A stretch of DNA of 64,000 nucleotides from Porphyromonadaceae bacterium (GCA_007280905.1 QYQM01000008.1:48907-112906); one strand, 5' to 3'; numbered from the stretch's first letter, positions 27,643 to 37,421 are shown. The notes: a model not told the origin generated them from the sequence alone. Numbers and translations: made by a program.

Positions 27643-28983
27643 TCAGTTTAAACGGCCCGATTCGAGAAATTCTAACGTGGGAATGGCACCATATCGGCCA
27701 AGCAGATAATCCTTGCGCAACTCTTTATCAGGACGTACTTTAAACTCATTCATTGAATACAATTCAGAATGCCCATCTGCCTTGCGCTCGATGAACCAGA
27801 TCTCATCCCGACGCAACAACCTCAGATTCTGTAACGAAGATTCGTGTGTTGTAACGATCAACTGGTTTGAAATGCCCCGACTCTGTTCAAAAAACAACTT
27901 GATGAATGCTTCCGATAAATGGGGATGTAGACTGCGATCAAGTTCATCCACAATAAATACCGTTTCTGAACTGCTAAGTATATCCAGGGCTGGAATCAGG
28001 TCCATCAGGCGGTTTGTCCCATCCGATTCTTCATTGCAGTCAAATAGGACTTGCTTACCGTCTTTATCTGTATGAACCAATACCAGCTTTTTACCTCTAA
28101 GTTTACCACTGTCATCTAACCAGATCGCATAGGATACTTTTTTAATCTGCAAAAATTTAGTTGTCTTACTCCTAAGATCGCTCAGAATCTTTTTCCGGTC
28201 GGTGTCATGTAAAGTCCCGAGCTCTTCCTCAATATCGACTTCTGTAAACAAGGCTTTATTGATTCCGGTATCCATGGCCTTAAGAAACCTGGTTAAAATT
28301 TCAGTAAACTTTTCATTACTTTTGGGAAATGTCATGCCCTTGTATCTGGAGTCCGGATAAACAATGACCAGCGAATACTTAAACCATTGAAAAACATCAA
28401 CGAAATGAACCGCTGATTCAACTTCCTCTAAGTTTCTGGTGTTGACCTGCTGCAATAATAACTGATCTGGTTTAAGGTCCTTGGCGTAAATATCAAAGCG
28501 AACAAGGTCATCTTTCGATGCTTTTAGTCCGTATTTCACCCGGATCTTGTCCAGTGAATCTAGAACCCGTTCAAAAATCAGATATTTCCTTGTTTTACCG
28601 ATCCTGTAAAGGAACTCTTCATTTACAACTTGCGTTGCGAGCTGGAGAGCAAAACCATAGGAGTAAAGGGTTTTACCAGCTTTAATCTCAAATTCAAAGC
28701 GCGAAGGTTTTTTGGCTCCATCAGGATCCAGCCTAAAATGCTTATTAAGGGATTCAACCCCGTCAGAACCATTTAGAATGAATTGTTGGGCAAAGTGAAT
28801 GGCTTTAACCAGATTCGACTTGCCTGAGGCATTTGGACCATAAATCACAGCTCCTTTCAAAATGTTGAAATCCTTGAAGGTGACGTAATGATCAGGTAAC
28901 CGGCGTTCACTCCCAGCAATCATACTGAATTCCATCTCCTCCCGGAAGGAGAGAAAGTTTTCGACATTAAAGCGGATTAGCAT
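27643..28983 (-). CDS. RloA-like AAA-type ATPase (ABC/SMC-like)
   Basis: ATPase of 446 residues of the AAA_15/AAA_21 group used by OLD-like, RloA and PARIS-type defence systems. It has an N-terminal FNVENFLSFRE, Walker A GPNASGKSN, Walker B with VFIVDELDRSLHP, and an H-loop VTTHESS. The C-terminal motif DYLLGRYGAIP is typical of RloA-like partners of RloB. It is upstream of, and nearly touches, rloB, so the two form an ATPase-TOPRIM pair, probably anti-phage or anti-plasmid. The ATPase itself is intact although its partner is broken. Confidence 0.88.
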   Translation of the reverse strand: MLIRFNVENFLSFREEMEFSMIAGSERRLPDHYVTFKDFNILKGAVIYGPNASGKSNLVKAIHFAQQFILNGSDGVESLNKHFRLDPDGAKKPSRFEFEIKAGKTLYSYGFALQLATQVVNEEFLYRIGKTRKYLIFERVLDSLDKIRVKYGLKASKDDLVRFDIYAKDLKPDQLLLQQVNTRNLEEVESAVHFVDVFQWFKYSLVIVYPDSRYKGMTFPKSNEKFTEILTRFLKAMDTGINKALFTEVDIEEELGTLHDTDRKKILSDLRSKTTKFLQIKKVSYAIWLDDSGKLRGKKLVLVHTDKDGKQVLFDCNEESDGTNRLMDLIPALDILSSSETVFIVDELDRSLHPHLSEAFIKLFFEQSRGISNQLIVTTHESSLQNLRLLRRDEIWFIERKADGHSELYSMNEFKVRPDKELRKDYLLGRYGAIPTLEFLESGRLN

Positions 28984-29010
28984 GGCTTATTGTATTACGG
29001 AAAAATCGAT

Positions 29011-29018
29011 CAAAAGTA
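29011..29018 (-). promoter_or_regulatory. -7 element for the rloAB-like pair
   Basis: On the minus strand TACTTTTG, a match to TAnnTTTG, 28 bases before the ATPase start. No well-spaced -33 TTTG is seen. The remaining intergenic DNA to 29172 is AT-rich and shows nothing more. Confidence 0.3.
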
Positions 29019-29172
29019 TAAATTTCTTCAAAAAATCATATTAATATGTGCAATTTTAACGAAAATATCGTCACAAAGTTGTTTTTAATTGTAAATAATA
29101 CATTTCGTATGTCTTGTTGAACACATGCAGGGTTCCAACCGACACCCCATACCCAATACCTGATACCTGATC

Positions 29173-31725
29173 TCAAATCTTTCCCCAAAACAGCGAGTTC
29201 AGAAAAAGCTTGTGCATTCCGGCCCAGTAACCGCGGAAGAGAGGGTCATCCAAAAACAGGATGACCTTACCGTTTCCAAGAGACTGACGCTGAATGGCTG
29301 AAGAGCTCTTCAGGAGGGCCAGGTTGGTTTTATTTACATATCCGGAAAGGAGCGGGTTAGAGGAAAAGACAGCCGGATTTTCATAAACATCCTGACATGG
29401 TTTGTAAAACGATGAGCTTTTTTTAAAAATCGCAAGTTTTCCGGAATGGTAGCCGTATGCCATGGGATGGGTAGTATCTAATTCAGCCAGGAATATTGTA
29501 CCCGGTATCGACCGGCCTGCAGCATCTTCGTTTCTTTTCCCATAGGGCCTTATTTCCGGGGAGGAAGCCTTATCCTCCGCCACTTTTTCTATGGAGGTTA
29601 ATTTTGCAAAACCGTTTCTTGAAAGGAAGATGCATCCTGATTCAATCCCAATCAAAGTACCCCCTTTCCGCACCCATTCTCGAAGCTTATCCAAAGCAGG
29701 TTCATCGAGATCATAGGAGCCTGTCAGAATTATAGTTGTGTACGAATCAAGATTGATCGATGAATACTTACTGATATCCGCTATAGTTAAAGGAATAATA
29801 AATCGGGTATCGAGGAGATGCCAGATTTCTCCGGTGATCCCGCTGTTTCCGGCACCGGAGAAAGTGAGGATCTTCGGTAAAGTCAGATCACTGAATTTCC
29901 TGCTGCCCAGGTCGGGACCGTCAGGAGAATACCCGGTTGGGGCCGAATACATTGACAAACCATCGGTATTGACCAGTTTCGTCAGAATATAAAAGAGATC
30001 AGGTCCGGATATCGGTTGATTCTGAGCGGGTATCAGCAGGGTTCCCGGCTGAAAACGTATCCTTTTCTGTCCGAAGTCCATCAGAAAAGGGGATATTGCG
30101 ATTTTGACGTGTATGCCCTGATTCAGAATCTGGTACAACGATTTATGTACCAGGTAAGGATCGCAGGGAATGAGATAACCAACCTGATTCTCTGTACCAA
30201 TTACCTGACCGGTTACTTCAGGCAAGGTTTGAACGATATTTTTACCCGATATTTTGGCAATGTTTTTCAAATCGATCGGTTCAAATTGTATTCCCATGGC
30301 CATTGGCAAGGTCCATGCACTGACATCATAAAAAGTGCTGTCGGCAAATTTGGTAACGGGTTCAAACAGAGACCTGATCAGCCGATACTGGATCTGGCCG
30401 GAGGGCACAAACCAGGCGCTGGATGGTTCGAACAGGCTCCCATTGATTTCTATAGGCTTATCGAGGTTGGCCACCCTGATTTGGTGCTGGAGCAAAAGGT
30501 CCAGCATCATCCTGGATTTATATGGGTCCTGATTATCTCCAAAGATGTACCCTTTAATGGATGAGTTTTCACCTTCGGTGAGTGCAGTCTTGTAGAAATC
30601 GGCCATATAATACTGGAGTTCTTTCTTCAGGTCAGTCGCAGCTGCGAGGGTTGACAAGGAAACAGTGACCTGATTCCGGATGGTAAATGGAAAAGTGAGC
30701 GGACCGTTTGCTGTTTGCCGGAGATGTCCGCGACTACTGGCCTGTTCGAATAGAATCCCGATTGAACCGTTAATATCGGGGTACGACGATCCTTTACCGA
30801 AATAGAAATCATCAAAGGTTTCTTCTGTAAAATACAATGAACCAATCTGATCCAATGCCTTTGCATGGTAGGTCCCGATTTTTTGGGTCAAAGCGAAATT
30901 GCCGGGTGGAACCAGGGGATTTGATCGTGCAGGCACACCGGGTTGAAAGAAGAAGGTTGAATTTGATCCCATTTCATGATGATCGGTCACCACATTGGGC
31001 TTCCAGTAATGAAACTGGGCCACCAGTGCCCTTGTTTCCGGATGCTGTAAAAGCAGCCAGTCGCGGTTGAGATCAAACCAGTAATGATTGGTCCGGCCGC
31101 CCGGCCAGGGTTCCTGAAACTCAAATGAATTGGGATCTGAATTATTAATCTGGCTTTTCCTCGTATTTACAAGGGAAGCAAAGCGATTGAGCCCATCGGG
31201 GTTCAGGCATGGATCGAGCAAAATAACCGTCTGATCCAGCATTTGCACAATATTCTCATTTTCACAGCCGGCAAGATAATAAGCCACCACAGGTACCGCA
31301 TTGGCCCCGCTGGGTTCATTTCCATGAATACTGTATCCCAGCCAGACAACGAGCGGGTCTTTTCCCTTCATGTTGTATTGTGTTCCCGGATTCAGGACTG
31401 CAAGATGATTCCGGCGAAGTTTATCGAGGTTTTGCTGGTTATCGGGGGAAGTTATAATCAGTTGAATAAGAGGTTGTTTCTCGTAAGTTTCGCCGATCCT
31501 GACGATACTGATCCGATCCGAAGCCTGGTCCAAAGCTTCCAAATACCGTATGAGTTTGTCATAGGTCAAATGATATTCACCAGTTTTGAATCCGATAACT
31601 GACTCCGGAGTCGGAATGGCTGGATTGTATCTGGAATCTGCCGGCAGATAATAATCGAGACCGGATTGGGCAAATAGATTGCTGAGGCTTGATATCCAAA
31701 GGATAACAATTAAAAATTGTCGCAT
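29173..31725 (-). CDS. M14-family zinc carboxypeptidase, secreted
   Basis: Large secreted metallopeptidase, 850 residues, with a signal peptide (MRQFLIVILWISSLSNLFAQ). The M14 zinc site HGNE (H135, E138) is followed by NPDGLNRF, DLNRDWLLLQHPE and DHHEMGSNSTFF (about 248-259), as in other Bacteroidetes M14 peptidases. The remaining ~500 residues form accessory domains, including a class-I glutamine-amidotransferase-like region near VILTGSYDLDEPALDKLREWVRKGG. It has no type IX sorting domain, so it is probably periplasmic. It stands alone, divergent from the synthetase gene. Confidence 0.88.
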   Translation of the reverse strand: MRQFLIVILWISSLSNLFAQSGLDYYLPADSRYNPAIPTPESVIGFKTGEYHLTYDKLIRYLEALDQASDRISIVRIGETYEKQPLIQLIITSPDNQQNLDKLRRNHLAVLNPGTQYNMKGKDPLVVWLGYSIHGNEPSGANAVPVVAYYLAGCENENIVQMLDQTVILLDPCLNPDGLNRFASLVNTRKSQINNSDPNSFEFQEPWPGGRTNHYWFDLNRDWLLLQHPETRALVAQFHYWKPNVVTDHHEMGSNSTFFFQPGVPARSNPLVPPGNFALTQKIGTYHAKALDQIGSLYFTEETFDDFYFGKGSSYPDINGSIGILFEQASSRGHLRQTANGPLTFPFTIRNQVTVSLSTLAAATDLKKELQYYMADFYKTALTEGENSSIKGYIFGDNQDPYKSRMMLDLLLQHQIRVANLDKPIEINGSLFEPSSAWFVPSGQIQYRLIRSLFEPVTKFADSTFYDVSAWTLPMAMGIQFEPIDLKNIAKISGKNIVQTLPEVTGQVIGTENQVGYLIPCDPYLVHKSLYQILNQGIHVKIAISPFLMDFGQKRIRFQPGTLLIPAQNQPISGPDLFYILTKLVNTDGLSMYSAPTGYSPDGPDLGSRKFSDLTLPKILTFSGAGNSGITGEIWHLLDTRFIIPLTIADISKYSSINLDSYTTIILTGSYDLDEPALDKLREWVRKGGTLIGIESGCIFLSRNGFAKLTSIEKVAEDKASSPEIRPYGKRNEDAAGRSIPGTIFLAELDTTHPMAYGYHSGKLAIFKKSSSFYKPCQDVYENPAVFSSNPLLSGYVNKTNLALLKSSSAIQRQSLGNGKVILFLDDPLFRGYWAGMHKLFLNSLFWGKI

Positions 31726-31883
31726 TTTATTCGAGTTTTTAACCTCCTGAAATTAAGCTATCCAACATTAAGAACCAAGAATAAAATCCGGGATGATTTT
31801 ATTTTGTAATGAGGCTGGAACACTTAACAATGGAAATAACTTATTAGATTTAGACCACTGAAAAGTATAATCAAAATGTCTGT

Positions 31884-33941
31884 ATGATTAATCGTGAGTT
31901 GCTGAATCCCAGAAGTATAGTTATTGTTGGAGCATCGAATGACATCCGGAAACCCGGGGGAAAAATACTCAAGAACATTATTGACCATGGGTATCGCGGC
32001 CAACTGTATGTTATTCATCCCAAAGCATCAGAAGTTCAGGGAGTTAAATCTTATTCTGATACAGACAGCCTGCCGCAGACGGATTTGGCTATTCTGGCCA
32101 TTCCAGCCTCAATGTGTCCGGAAATTGTTAAAGAATTAGCCACCACCAAACAGACCAGGGCGTTTATCATAATTTCCGCCGGATTTTCGGAGGAGAATGC
32201 TGCAGGTGCAAGTCTGGAACACGAAATTGTGGCTATTTTGAATGAAACCGGCAGTTGCCTGATTGGTCCAAATTGTATCGGTGTTATAACTACTTCTTAT
32301 GCAGGTTGTTTTACCTTACCGATTCCAAAGCTTGATCCCAAAGGAGTTGATTTTATATCCGGTTCCGGAGCAACAGCTGTTTATGTAATGGAATCGGCCA
32401 TTCCCAATGGTTTGACTTTCTCCACTGTATTTAGTGTCGGCAATTCGGCCCAGCTTGGAGTAGAAGATATTTTGGAATATCTCGATGAAAGTTTTGATCC
32501 GGAAACTTCAAGCCGGGTTAAATTATTGTACCTCGAAAGTATACGGAAACCCGATAAACTGCTCAGGCATGCTTCGTCGCTGATTCGCAAGGGTTGCAGG
32601 ATCGCTGCGATAAAGTCCGGAAGTTCTGAGGCTGGAAGCCGTGCAGCCTCTTCACATACCGGCGCGCTTGCCAGTCCTGATACCGCCGTTGATGCGCTTT
32701 TTAAAAAAGCCGGAATTGTCAGGTGTTACAGCCGCTCGGAACTGACCACTGTGGGAGCCCTCTTTATGCATAATAAATTGGAAGGGAACAGGCTTGCTAT
32801 TATTACCCACGCTGGCGGACCCGCAGTGATGCTAACAGATGTCTTATCTGATGGTGGCCTGGAGGTTCCCCTAATTTCAGGTAAACCGGCAGAGCAATTA
32901 CTTATCAGGCTTCATCCCGGTTCATCCGTTGCCAATCCGATAGATGTTTTGGCAACCGGTGGGGTCGAGCAATTAGACGCGGCAATAGAATGTGTTGATA
33001 AAGAGTTGGATAATATCGATGGAATGTGTATCATCTTTGGCAGTCCGGGTCTATTTTCCGTGGAGCCGGTGTACAAACTGATCGATGAAAAGATGAAAAC
33101 CTGCCGCAAACCGATTTATCCGATATTGCCTTCAACGGTAAATGCCAGCGAAGAGATCGGATTTTTCCTGGCCCGCGGCCGGATAAATTTTCCCGATGAG
33201 GTACTCTTCGGCCAGGCTCTCGTAAAATCCCGCCAGGCACCTGAGCCATCGCTAGCCAGTTCTAATCTGCAAACATCTGCACACCAAAAGATCAGAAAGT
33301 TGATTGACCAGTTTTCTGATGGTTATCTGGCACCCGACCAGGTTCAGAAATTGCTGGATGCGGCAGGAATTACCAGGATACCCGAGCGAGTGGTCAATAC
33401 TTTCGAAGAGGCAGTAAGTTCAGCACTTTCCTTAGGCTTTCCGGTTGTTATGAAAGTAGTTGGCCCGGTTCATAAAACAGAGGTCGGCGGGGTGCTCCTG
33501 AACCTTGCCAACCATGAGGATGTTGTGAACGCCTTGAACCGGCTCATGTCGATCGACGGCTCAACAGGGGTGCTCTTGCAACCGATGCTCAAAGGACGGG
33601 AACTTTTTGTCGGGGCCAAGCGGGAGACCCCCTTTGGACATTTGATCATGATAGGTTTGGGAGGGATCTTTATAGAAATTTTAAAAGATGTTCAGGCCGG
33701 TCTGGCACCTCTATCGAGATCGGATATCTCTCTTATGATCAATAATCTGAAAAGTAAAAAACTTTTGGATGGGGTGCGCGGACAGCAATATATTGCCATT
33801 GAGAAGTGGATCGATCTGATCATCGGGGTTTCTGACCTTGTGGTATCAGCTCCCGAGATTGCTGAAATGGACCTGAATCCGGTGATGGGTTTAACTGATA
33901 AGGTAGTAGCGGTCGACGCCAGGATCAGGATCGAAAAGTAA
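31884..33941 (+). CDS. Acyl-CoA (acetate-CoA) ligase, ADP-forming, fused alpha-beta
   Basis: Energy-conserving enzyme of 685 residues: acyl-CoA + ADP + Pi to acid + CoA + ATP. Domain order: CoA-binding Rossmann domain (about 8-130, SIVIVGASNDIRKPGG), succinyl-CoA-ligase-like domains (about 150-440), and a C-terminal ATP-grasp domain (about 470-680). The phospho-carrying His is H258 in SSHTGALASPD. The downstream genes (flavodoxin, aminotransferase, 2-oxoacid:ferredoxin oxidoreductase) provide the acyl-CoA. The 158 bases upstream show no convincing promoter. Confidence 0.93.
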   Translation: MINRELLNPRSIVIVGASNDIRKPGGKILKNIIDHGYRGQLYVIHPKASEVQGVKSYSDTDSLPQTDLAILAIPASMCPEIVKELATTKQTRAFIIISAGFSEENAAGASLEHEIVAILNETGSCLIGPNCIGVITTSYAGCFTLPIPKLDPKGVDFISGSGATAVYVMESAIPNGLTFSTVFSVGNSAQLGVEDILEYLDESFDPETSSRVKLLYLESIRKPDKLLRHASSLIRKGCRIAAIKSGSSEAGSRAASSHTGALASPDTAVDALFKKAGIVRCYSRSELTTVGALFMHNKLEGNRLAIITHAGGPAVMLTDVLSDGGLEVPLISGKPAEQLLIRLHPGSSVANPIDVLATGGVEQLDAAIECVDKELDNIDGMCIIFGSPGLFSVEPVYKLIDEKMKTCRKPIYPILPSTVNASEEIGFFLARGRINFPDEVLFGQALVKSRQAPEPSLASSNLQTSAHQKIRKLIDQFSDGYLAPDQVQKLLDAAGITRIPERVVNTFEEAVSSALSLGFPVVMKVVGPVHKTEVGGVLLNLANHEDVVNALNRLMSIDGSTGVLLQPMLKGRELFVGAKRETPFGHLIMIGLGGIFIEILKDVQAGLAPLSRSDISLMINNLKSKKLLDGVRGQQYIAIEKWIDLIIGVSDLVVSAPEIAEMDLNPVMGLTDKVVAVDARIRIEK

Positions 33942-33953
33942 CAGCGAAATTTG

Positions 33954-33961
33954 TAATTTTG
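33954..33961 (+). promoter_or_regulatory. -7 element for flavodoxin
   Basis: TAATTTTG, matching TAnnTTTG, 19 bases before the flavodoxin ATG. TTTG also occurs just before it, but not at a standard distance. Confidence 0.35.
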
Positions 33962-33979
33962 CAGAAACAACTTTTAGAG

Positions 33980-34498
33980 ATGGATAAAATTGCGATTCTA
34001 TTTGGTCCCACTGGTGGCAACACCGAGAAGGCCGCACGGATGGTTGCCAAAGCCTTTGGTGAGGACCAGACCCACCTGATTCCAGTTAAAGACGCACAGG
34101 AAAGTGATTTAATGCCTTTCTCCAGGATTATTTTCGGCGGTCCAACCATTGGAACCCATACCTGGTCGGATGACAATCAAAAAAAAGATTGGGATATTTT
34201 TCTGACGCGTTTGTATAAGATGAATCTGAAAGGGAAAAGCTGTGCAGTTTTCGGACTTGGCGACCAGGTGAGTTACTCCTTTAAGTTCGTTGATGATATC
34301 GGAATCATCGCTGATCATGCAGTTCAGGCCGGTGGTAAATTGGTTGGATTGGTTGATCCTGAAGGGTACACCTTCGACGAGTCGAAAGCATTCCGGAATG
34401 GGAAGTTCCTTGGACTGCCGTTGGATGAAGATAATGAACCAGAACTAACACACGAGCGGATAAACCATTGGGTTGAACTATTAAAGACTGAGTTTTAA
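33980..34498 (+). CDS. Flavodoxin
   Basis: Long-chain-type flavodoxin of 172 residues, a soluble FMN carrier that can replace ferredoxin. The start at 33980 (MDKIAILFG) is preferred over TTG 33959, which lies in the promoter. The FMN phosphate loop reads GPTGGNTE, where most flavodoxins have GSTTGNTE or similar. Flavin-stacking loops TIGTHTWSDD and FGLGDQVSYSF are normal. The gene lies between the ADP-forming synthetase and the aminotransferase-KOR genes and ends in a strong terminator, so a role as electron carrier for the 2-oxoacid oxidoreductase is plausible. Confidence 0.92.
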   Translation: MDKIAILFGPTGGNTEKAARMVAKAFGEDQTHLIPVKDAQESDLMPFSRIIFGGPTIGTHTWSDDNQKKDWDIFLTRLYKMNLKGKSCAVFGLGDQVSYSFKFVDDIGIIADHAVQAGGKLVGLVDPEGYTFDESKAFRNGKFLGLPLDEDNEPELTHERINHWVELLKTEF

Positions 34499-34509
34499 TA
34501 ATGAAAAAA

Positions 34510-34542
34510 TAAAAAAAACGGTGACTTCGGTTGCCGTTTTTT
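34510..34542 (+). terminator. Intrinsic terminator after flavodoxin
   Basis: Stem AACGGTGAC (34517-34525) pairs with GTTGCCGTT (34530-34538), with two G-T pairs and a TTCG tetraloop, followed by a T-run and preceded by an A-run, so it could act in both directions. Confidence 0.85.
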
Positions 34543-34553
34543 GTTTTAACAAA

Positions 34554-34748
34554 ATGAAATTTGAAACGCCGACCAATCTGATCAACCCGGATACGTGCAA
34601 AAAAAACATCCGGACCATGGCAGACAAAGCATCCCGGTCAGGGGTTATTTTCCGGCCACATTTCAAGACCCATCAATCAATTTCATTTTTTTTTGGATGG
34701 CGGAATTGCAGATTACTTTATGGGAATTTGACTATCTTCAATCGTTAG
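34554..34748 (+). pseudogene. Remnant of a D-threonine aldolase / alanine racemase-N family gene
   Basis: The first ~43 codons read MKFETPTNLINPDTCKK, then NIRTMADKASRSGVIFRPHF and KTHQS, the hallmark N-terminus (with the PLP-Lys region RPHxKTH) of the D-threonine aldolase/D-serine dehydratase-like family, whose members have about 350-400 residues. After KTHQS the frame runs into unrelated sequence and stops at 34748, and no later part of the gene is found before the aminotransferase. It is thus a 5' fragment left by a deletion. Confidence 0.7.
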
Positions 34749-34773
34749 ATTAATAAAATAATTATCTTGCTCG

Positions 34774-36093
34774 ATGGTACAAAGCACTCCAATTGACAGC
34801 AAAATTGTAGGGGAACAGATTGCACTCTCCAACCTGCCTGACCTGGGCTATGCTTCGATCAGGGAGATCGTCAGGCTGGTGAACAAGATCGAACAACTTA
34901 CCGGAGAAAAATTTATCAGGATGGAGATGGGCGTACCCGGTCTGGAGCCGCCAGAAATCGGCATTGAAGCCGAGATAGCTGCCTTGCACAAGGGCGTTGC
35001 GTCCAAATATCCTAATATTGAGGGTGTTCCCGAACTGAAAAGGGAGACCATGCGGTTTGCAAAGCTGTTCCTGAACATTGATGTTAACGAAGAGGCTTGT
35101 ATTCCATGCGTTGGATCCATGCAAGGAGCCATGGCTGCTTTTATGGTAGCCAATCGCTCCGACCGGAATAAACTGGGAACACTGTTTATCGATCCTGGTT
35201 TTCCGGTCCAAAAGCAGCAATGCAGGGTGCTCGGTCATGACTTTGAGTCATTTGATGTGTACGATTATCGCGGAGAAAAGCTCCGACCGAAACTGGAATC
35301 TTACCTATCAACCGGGAAAATATCAACATTGCTCTATTCAAATCCTAATAATCCTTCCTGGATCTGTTTTACTGAAGATGAGCTGAGGACTATCGGCACA
35401 CTGGCAGATAAGTATGATGTTATCGTGATTGAGGATCTCGCCTATTTCGGAATGGATTTCCGCAAGGATTATTCACAGCCGGGGCAGGAACCCTATCAAC
35501 CTACAGTGGCAAATTATTGCAGCCACTGGCTTCTTCTCATCTCCAGCTCAAAGGCTTTCTCCTTTGCCGGTGAACGGGTTGGAACCTTGATTATCAGTGA
35601 TAAGTTGTTTAACCGGGTTTACCCGGATCTGAAACGATATTATACGTCGGACGAGTTTGGCTATTCCATGATCTATGGAGCGTTATATGCCTTATCTTCA
35701 GGCGTTTGTCATTCCGCACAATACGGATTAGCTGCTATGATGAAAGCAGCCAATGATGGTCAATTCAATTTTGTTGAAATGGTTAAGGAGTATGGCAGAA
35801 GAGCGCATGAACTTAAAAAGATATTTATCGAAAATGGATTCAATATCGTGTATGATACCGATATTGACCAACCGGTTGCAGATGGTTTCTATTTTACCTT
35901 ATCGTATCCCGGACTTACGGGTTCGGCATTGCTGGAGCATTTGCTCTATTATGGGGTGAGTGCCATTTCATTAATAATTACCGGCAGTACCAGAATAGAA
36001 GGACTCAGGGCATGCGTTTCCCAGATTCATCCAACCCTGTATCCGGTATTGGAATCCAGGCTTAGACAGTTTCATAAAGATTTTTCAATATAG
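34774..36093 (+). CDS. PLP-dependent class I/II aminotransferase
   Basis: Fold-type I aminotransferase of 439 residues, cytosolic. Motifs: the substrate-side NPNNPSW, IEDLAYFGMD, and the PLP-binding Lys in SSSKAFSFAGERVG (K260). It makes 2-oxoacids from amino acids; the exact amino acid is not readable. Nine bases after its stop the ferredoxin subunit of a 2-oxoacid oxidoreductase begins, so it almost certainly feeds that enzyme. Confidence 0.9.
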   Translation: MVQSTPIDSKIVGEQIALSNLPDLGYASIREIVRLVNKIEQLTGEKFIRMEMGVPGLEPPEIGIEAEIAALHKGVASKYPNIEGVPELKRETMRFAKLFLNIDVNEEACIPCVGSMQGAMAAFMVANRSDRNKLGTLFIDPGFPVQKQQCRVLGHDFESFDVYDYRGEKLRPKLESYLSTGKISTLLYSNPNNPSWICFTEDELRTIGTLADKYDVIVIEDLAYFGMDFRKDYSQPGQEPYQPTVANYCSHWLLLISSSKAFSFAGERVGTLIISDKLFNRVYPDLKRYYTSDEFGYSMIYGALYALSSGVCHSAQYGLAAMMKAANDGQFNFVEMVKEYGRRAHELKKIFIENGFNIVYDTDIDQPVADGFYFTLSYPGLTGSALLEHLLYYGVSAISLIITGSTRIEGLRACVSQIHPTLYPVLESRLRQFHKDFSI

Positions 36094-36101
36094 CAAAACA
36101 T

Positions 36102-36332
36102 ATGGCAAAAATGAAAGGGGCGATAGTGGTGGACATTGAGAAATGCAAAGGTTGCGAGGTTTGCAGAGTAGCTTGTCCAAACGATGTCATCGCCATGGCA
36201 CATGAGGTGAACCACAAAGGTTACCATTACGCGTTTCAGGAACACCAGGAGGATTGTGTCGGATGCGCTAACTGTGCAGTTGTTTGTCCGGATGGTGTAA
36301 TTACGGTGTATAAAATAAAATTGTCCGATTAA
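36102..36332 (+). CDS. korD: 2-oxoacid:ferredoxin oxidoreductase, delta (ferredoxin-like) subunit
   Basis: Small 2x[4Fe-4S] protein of 76 residues with two clusters: CKGCEVCRVACPND and CVGCANCAVVCPDG. It is the electron-exit subunit of a four-subunit KOR/VOR-type enzyme. Order delta, alpha, beta, gamma with gaps of 15, 2 and 13 bases shows one operon headed by the aminotransferase. Confidence 0.93.
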   Translation: MAKMKGAIVVDIEKCKGCEVCRVACPNDVIAMAHEVNHKGYHYAFQEHQEDCVGCANCAVVCPDGVITVYKIKLSD

Positions 36333-36347
36333 TCATAAAATTGCTGG

Positions 36348-37421
36348 ATGATGAAGGAATTAAAACTGATGAAAGGCAACGAAGCGGCAGCAGAAGGGGC
36401 TATCCGTGCCGGGGCCGATGGTTATTTCGGTTATCCGATCACTCCCCAGTCGGAAGTGATGGAATACCTGATGGCCGAACAGCCTGAGAAACGCACCGGC
36501 ATGGTGGTATTACAGGCTGAAAGCGAACTTGCTGCTATTAATATGGTATATGGTGCTGCCAGTACCGGTAAGAAGGCAATGACGAGCTCCTCCAGTCCGG
36601 GAATCAGCCTGATGCAGGAAGGAATATCCTATTTGGCAGGGGCTGAATTGCCCTGCCTGATTTTGAATGTGGTCAGGGGAGGCCCGGGACTGGGCACGAT
36701 CCAACCTTCGCAAGCCGACTACTTTCAGTCTACAAAGGGAGGCGGTCATGGCGATTACCGGTTAATCGTTCTGGCACCTTCTTCGGTCCAGGAAATGTTT
36801 GATTTTGCCTTCCTTGGTTTCGATCTGGCCTTTAAATACCGAAACCCTGTTTTAATGCTTTCCGATGGCCTCATCGGGCAGATGATGGAAAAAGTGGAAC
36901 TCCGCGAACAGCTGCCAAGAACCACTTATTTTGACCGAAGCTGGACACTTACCGGAAAACCGGACGGTCAGGAGAGAAATATTGTTACCTCTCTGGATCT
37001 GGATGCTTCCCGGCAAGAGGTGCATAATCAGCACTTGCAGGAGAAATACCGGAAATGTCAGGCTAACGAGGTTCGTTATGAACTCCTGAATACTGAAGAT
37101 GCTGAATATCTTTTTGTTGCGTATGGATCATCAGCAAGGATCTGCCAGAAAGCTATCCAGCTCGGACGTGAGGAGGGAATCAAAATCGGATTGCTGAGGC
37201 CAATCACCTTATGGCCTTATCCGGCAAAACCGCTCGCTGAACTGGCCCCTGGAATGAAAGGAATACTGAGCGTTGAGCAAAGCGCCGGACAAATGGTTGA
37301 AGATGTGAGGTTATCGGTCGGATGTGGAGTCCATATTGAACATTTTGGTCGAATGGGCGGCATGATACCTACTCCTGAAGAAGTACTCGAAAATTTGAAG
37401 AAACTGCTTATTACGAAATAG
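36348..37421 (+). CDS. korA: 2-oxoacid:ferredoxin oxidoreductase, alpha subunit (VorB/KorA type)
   Basis: Pyrimidine-binding/transketolase-like subunit, 357 residues, beginning MKGNEAAAEGAIRAGADGYF and GYPITPQSEVMEYLM, the usual N-terminus of VorB/KorA. Later motifs include SSSPGISLMQEGISYLAGAE and LSVEQSAGQMVEDV. The family oxidises 2-oxoglutarate or branched-chain 2-oxoacids to acyl-CoA and CO2 with ferredoxin. Which one is used here is not decided; 3-methyl-2-oxobutanoate is a common annotation. Its long open antisense frame is a shadow. Confidence 0.93.
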   Translation: MMKELKLMKGNEAAAEGAIRAGADGYFGYPITPQSEVMEYLMAEQPEKRTGMVVLQAESELAAINMVYGAASTGKKAMTSSSSPGISLMQEGISYLAGAELPCLILNVVRGGPGLGTIQPSQADYFQSTKGGGHGDYRLIVLAPSSVQEMFDFAFLGFDLAFKYRNPVLMLSDGLIGQMMEKVELREQLPRTTYFDRSWTLTGKPDGQERNIVTSLDLDASRQEVHNQHLQEKYRKCQANEVRYELLNTEDAEYLFVAYGSSARICQKAIQLGREEGIKIGLLRPITLWPYPAKPLAELAPGMKGILSVEQSAGQMVEDVRLSVGCGVHIEHFGRMGGMIPTPEEVLENLKKLLITK

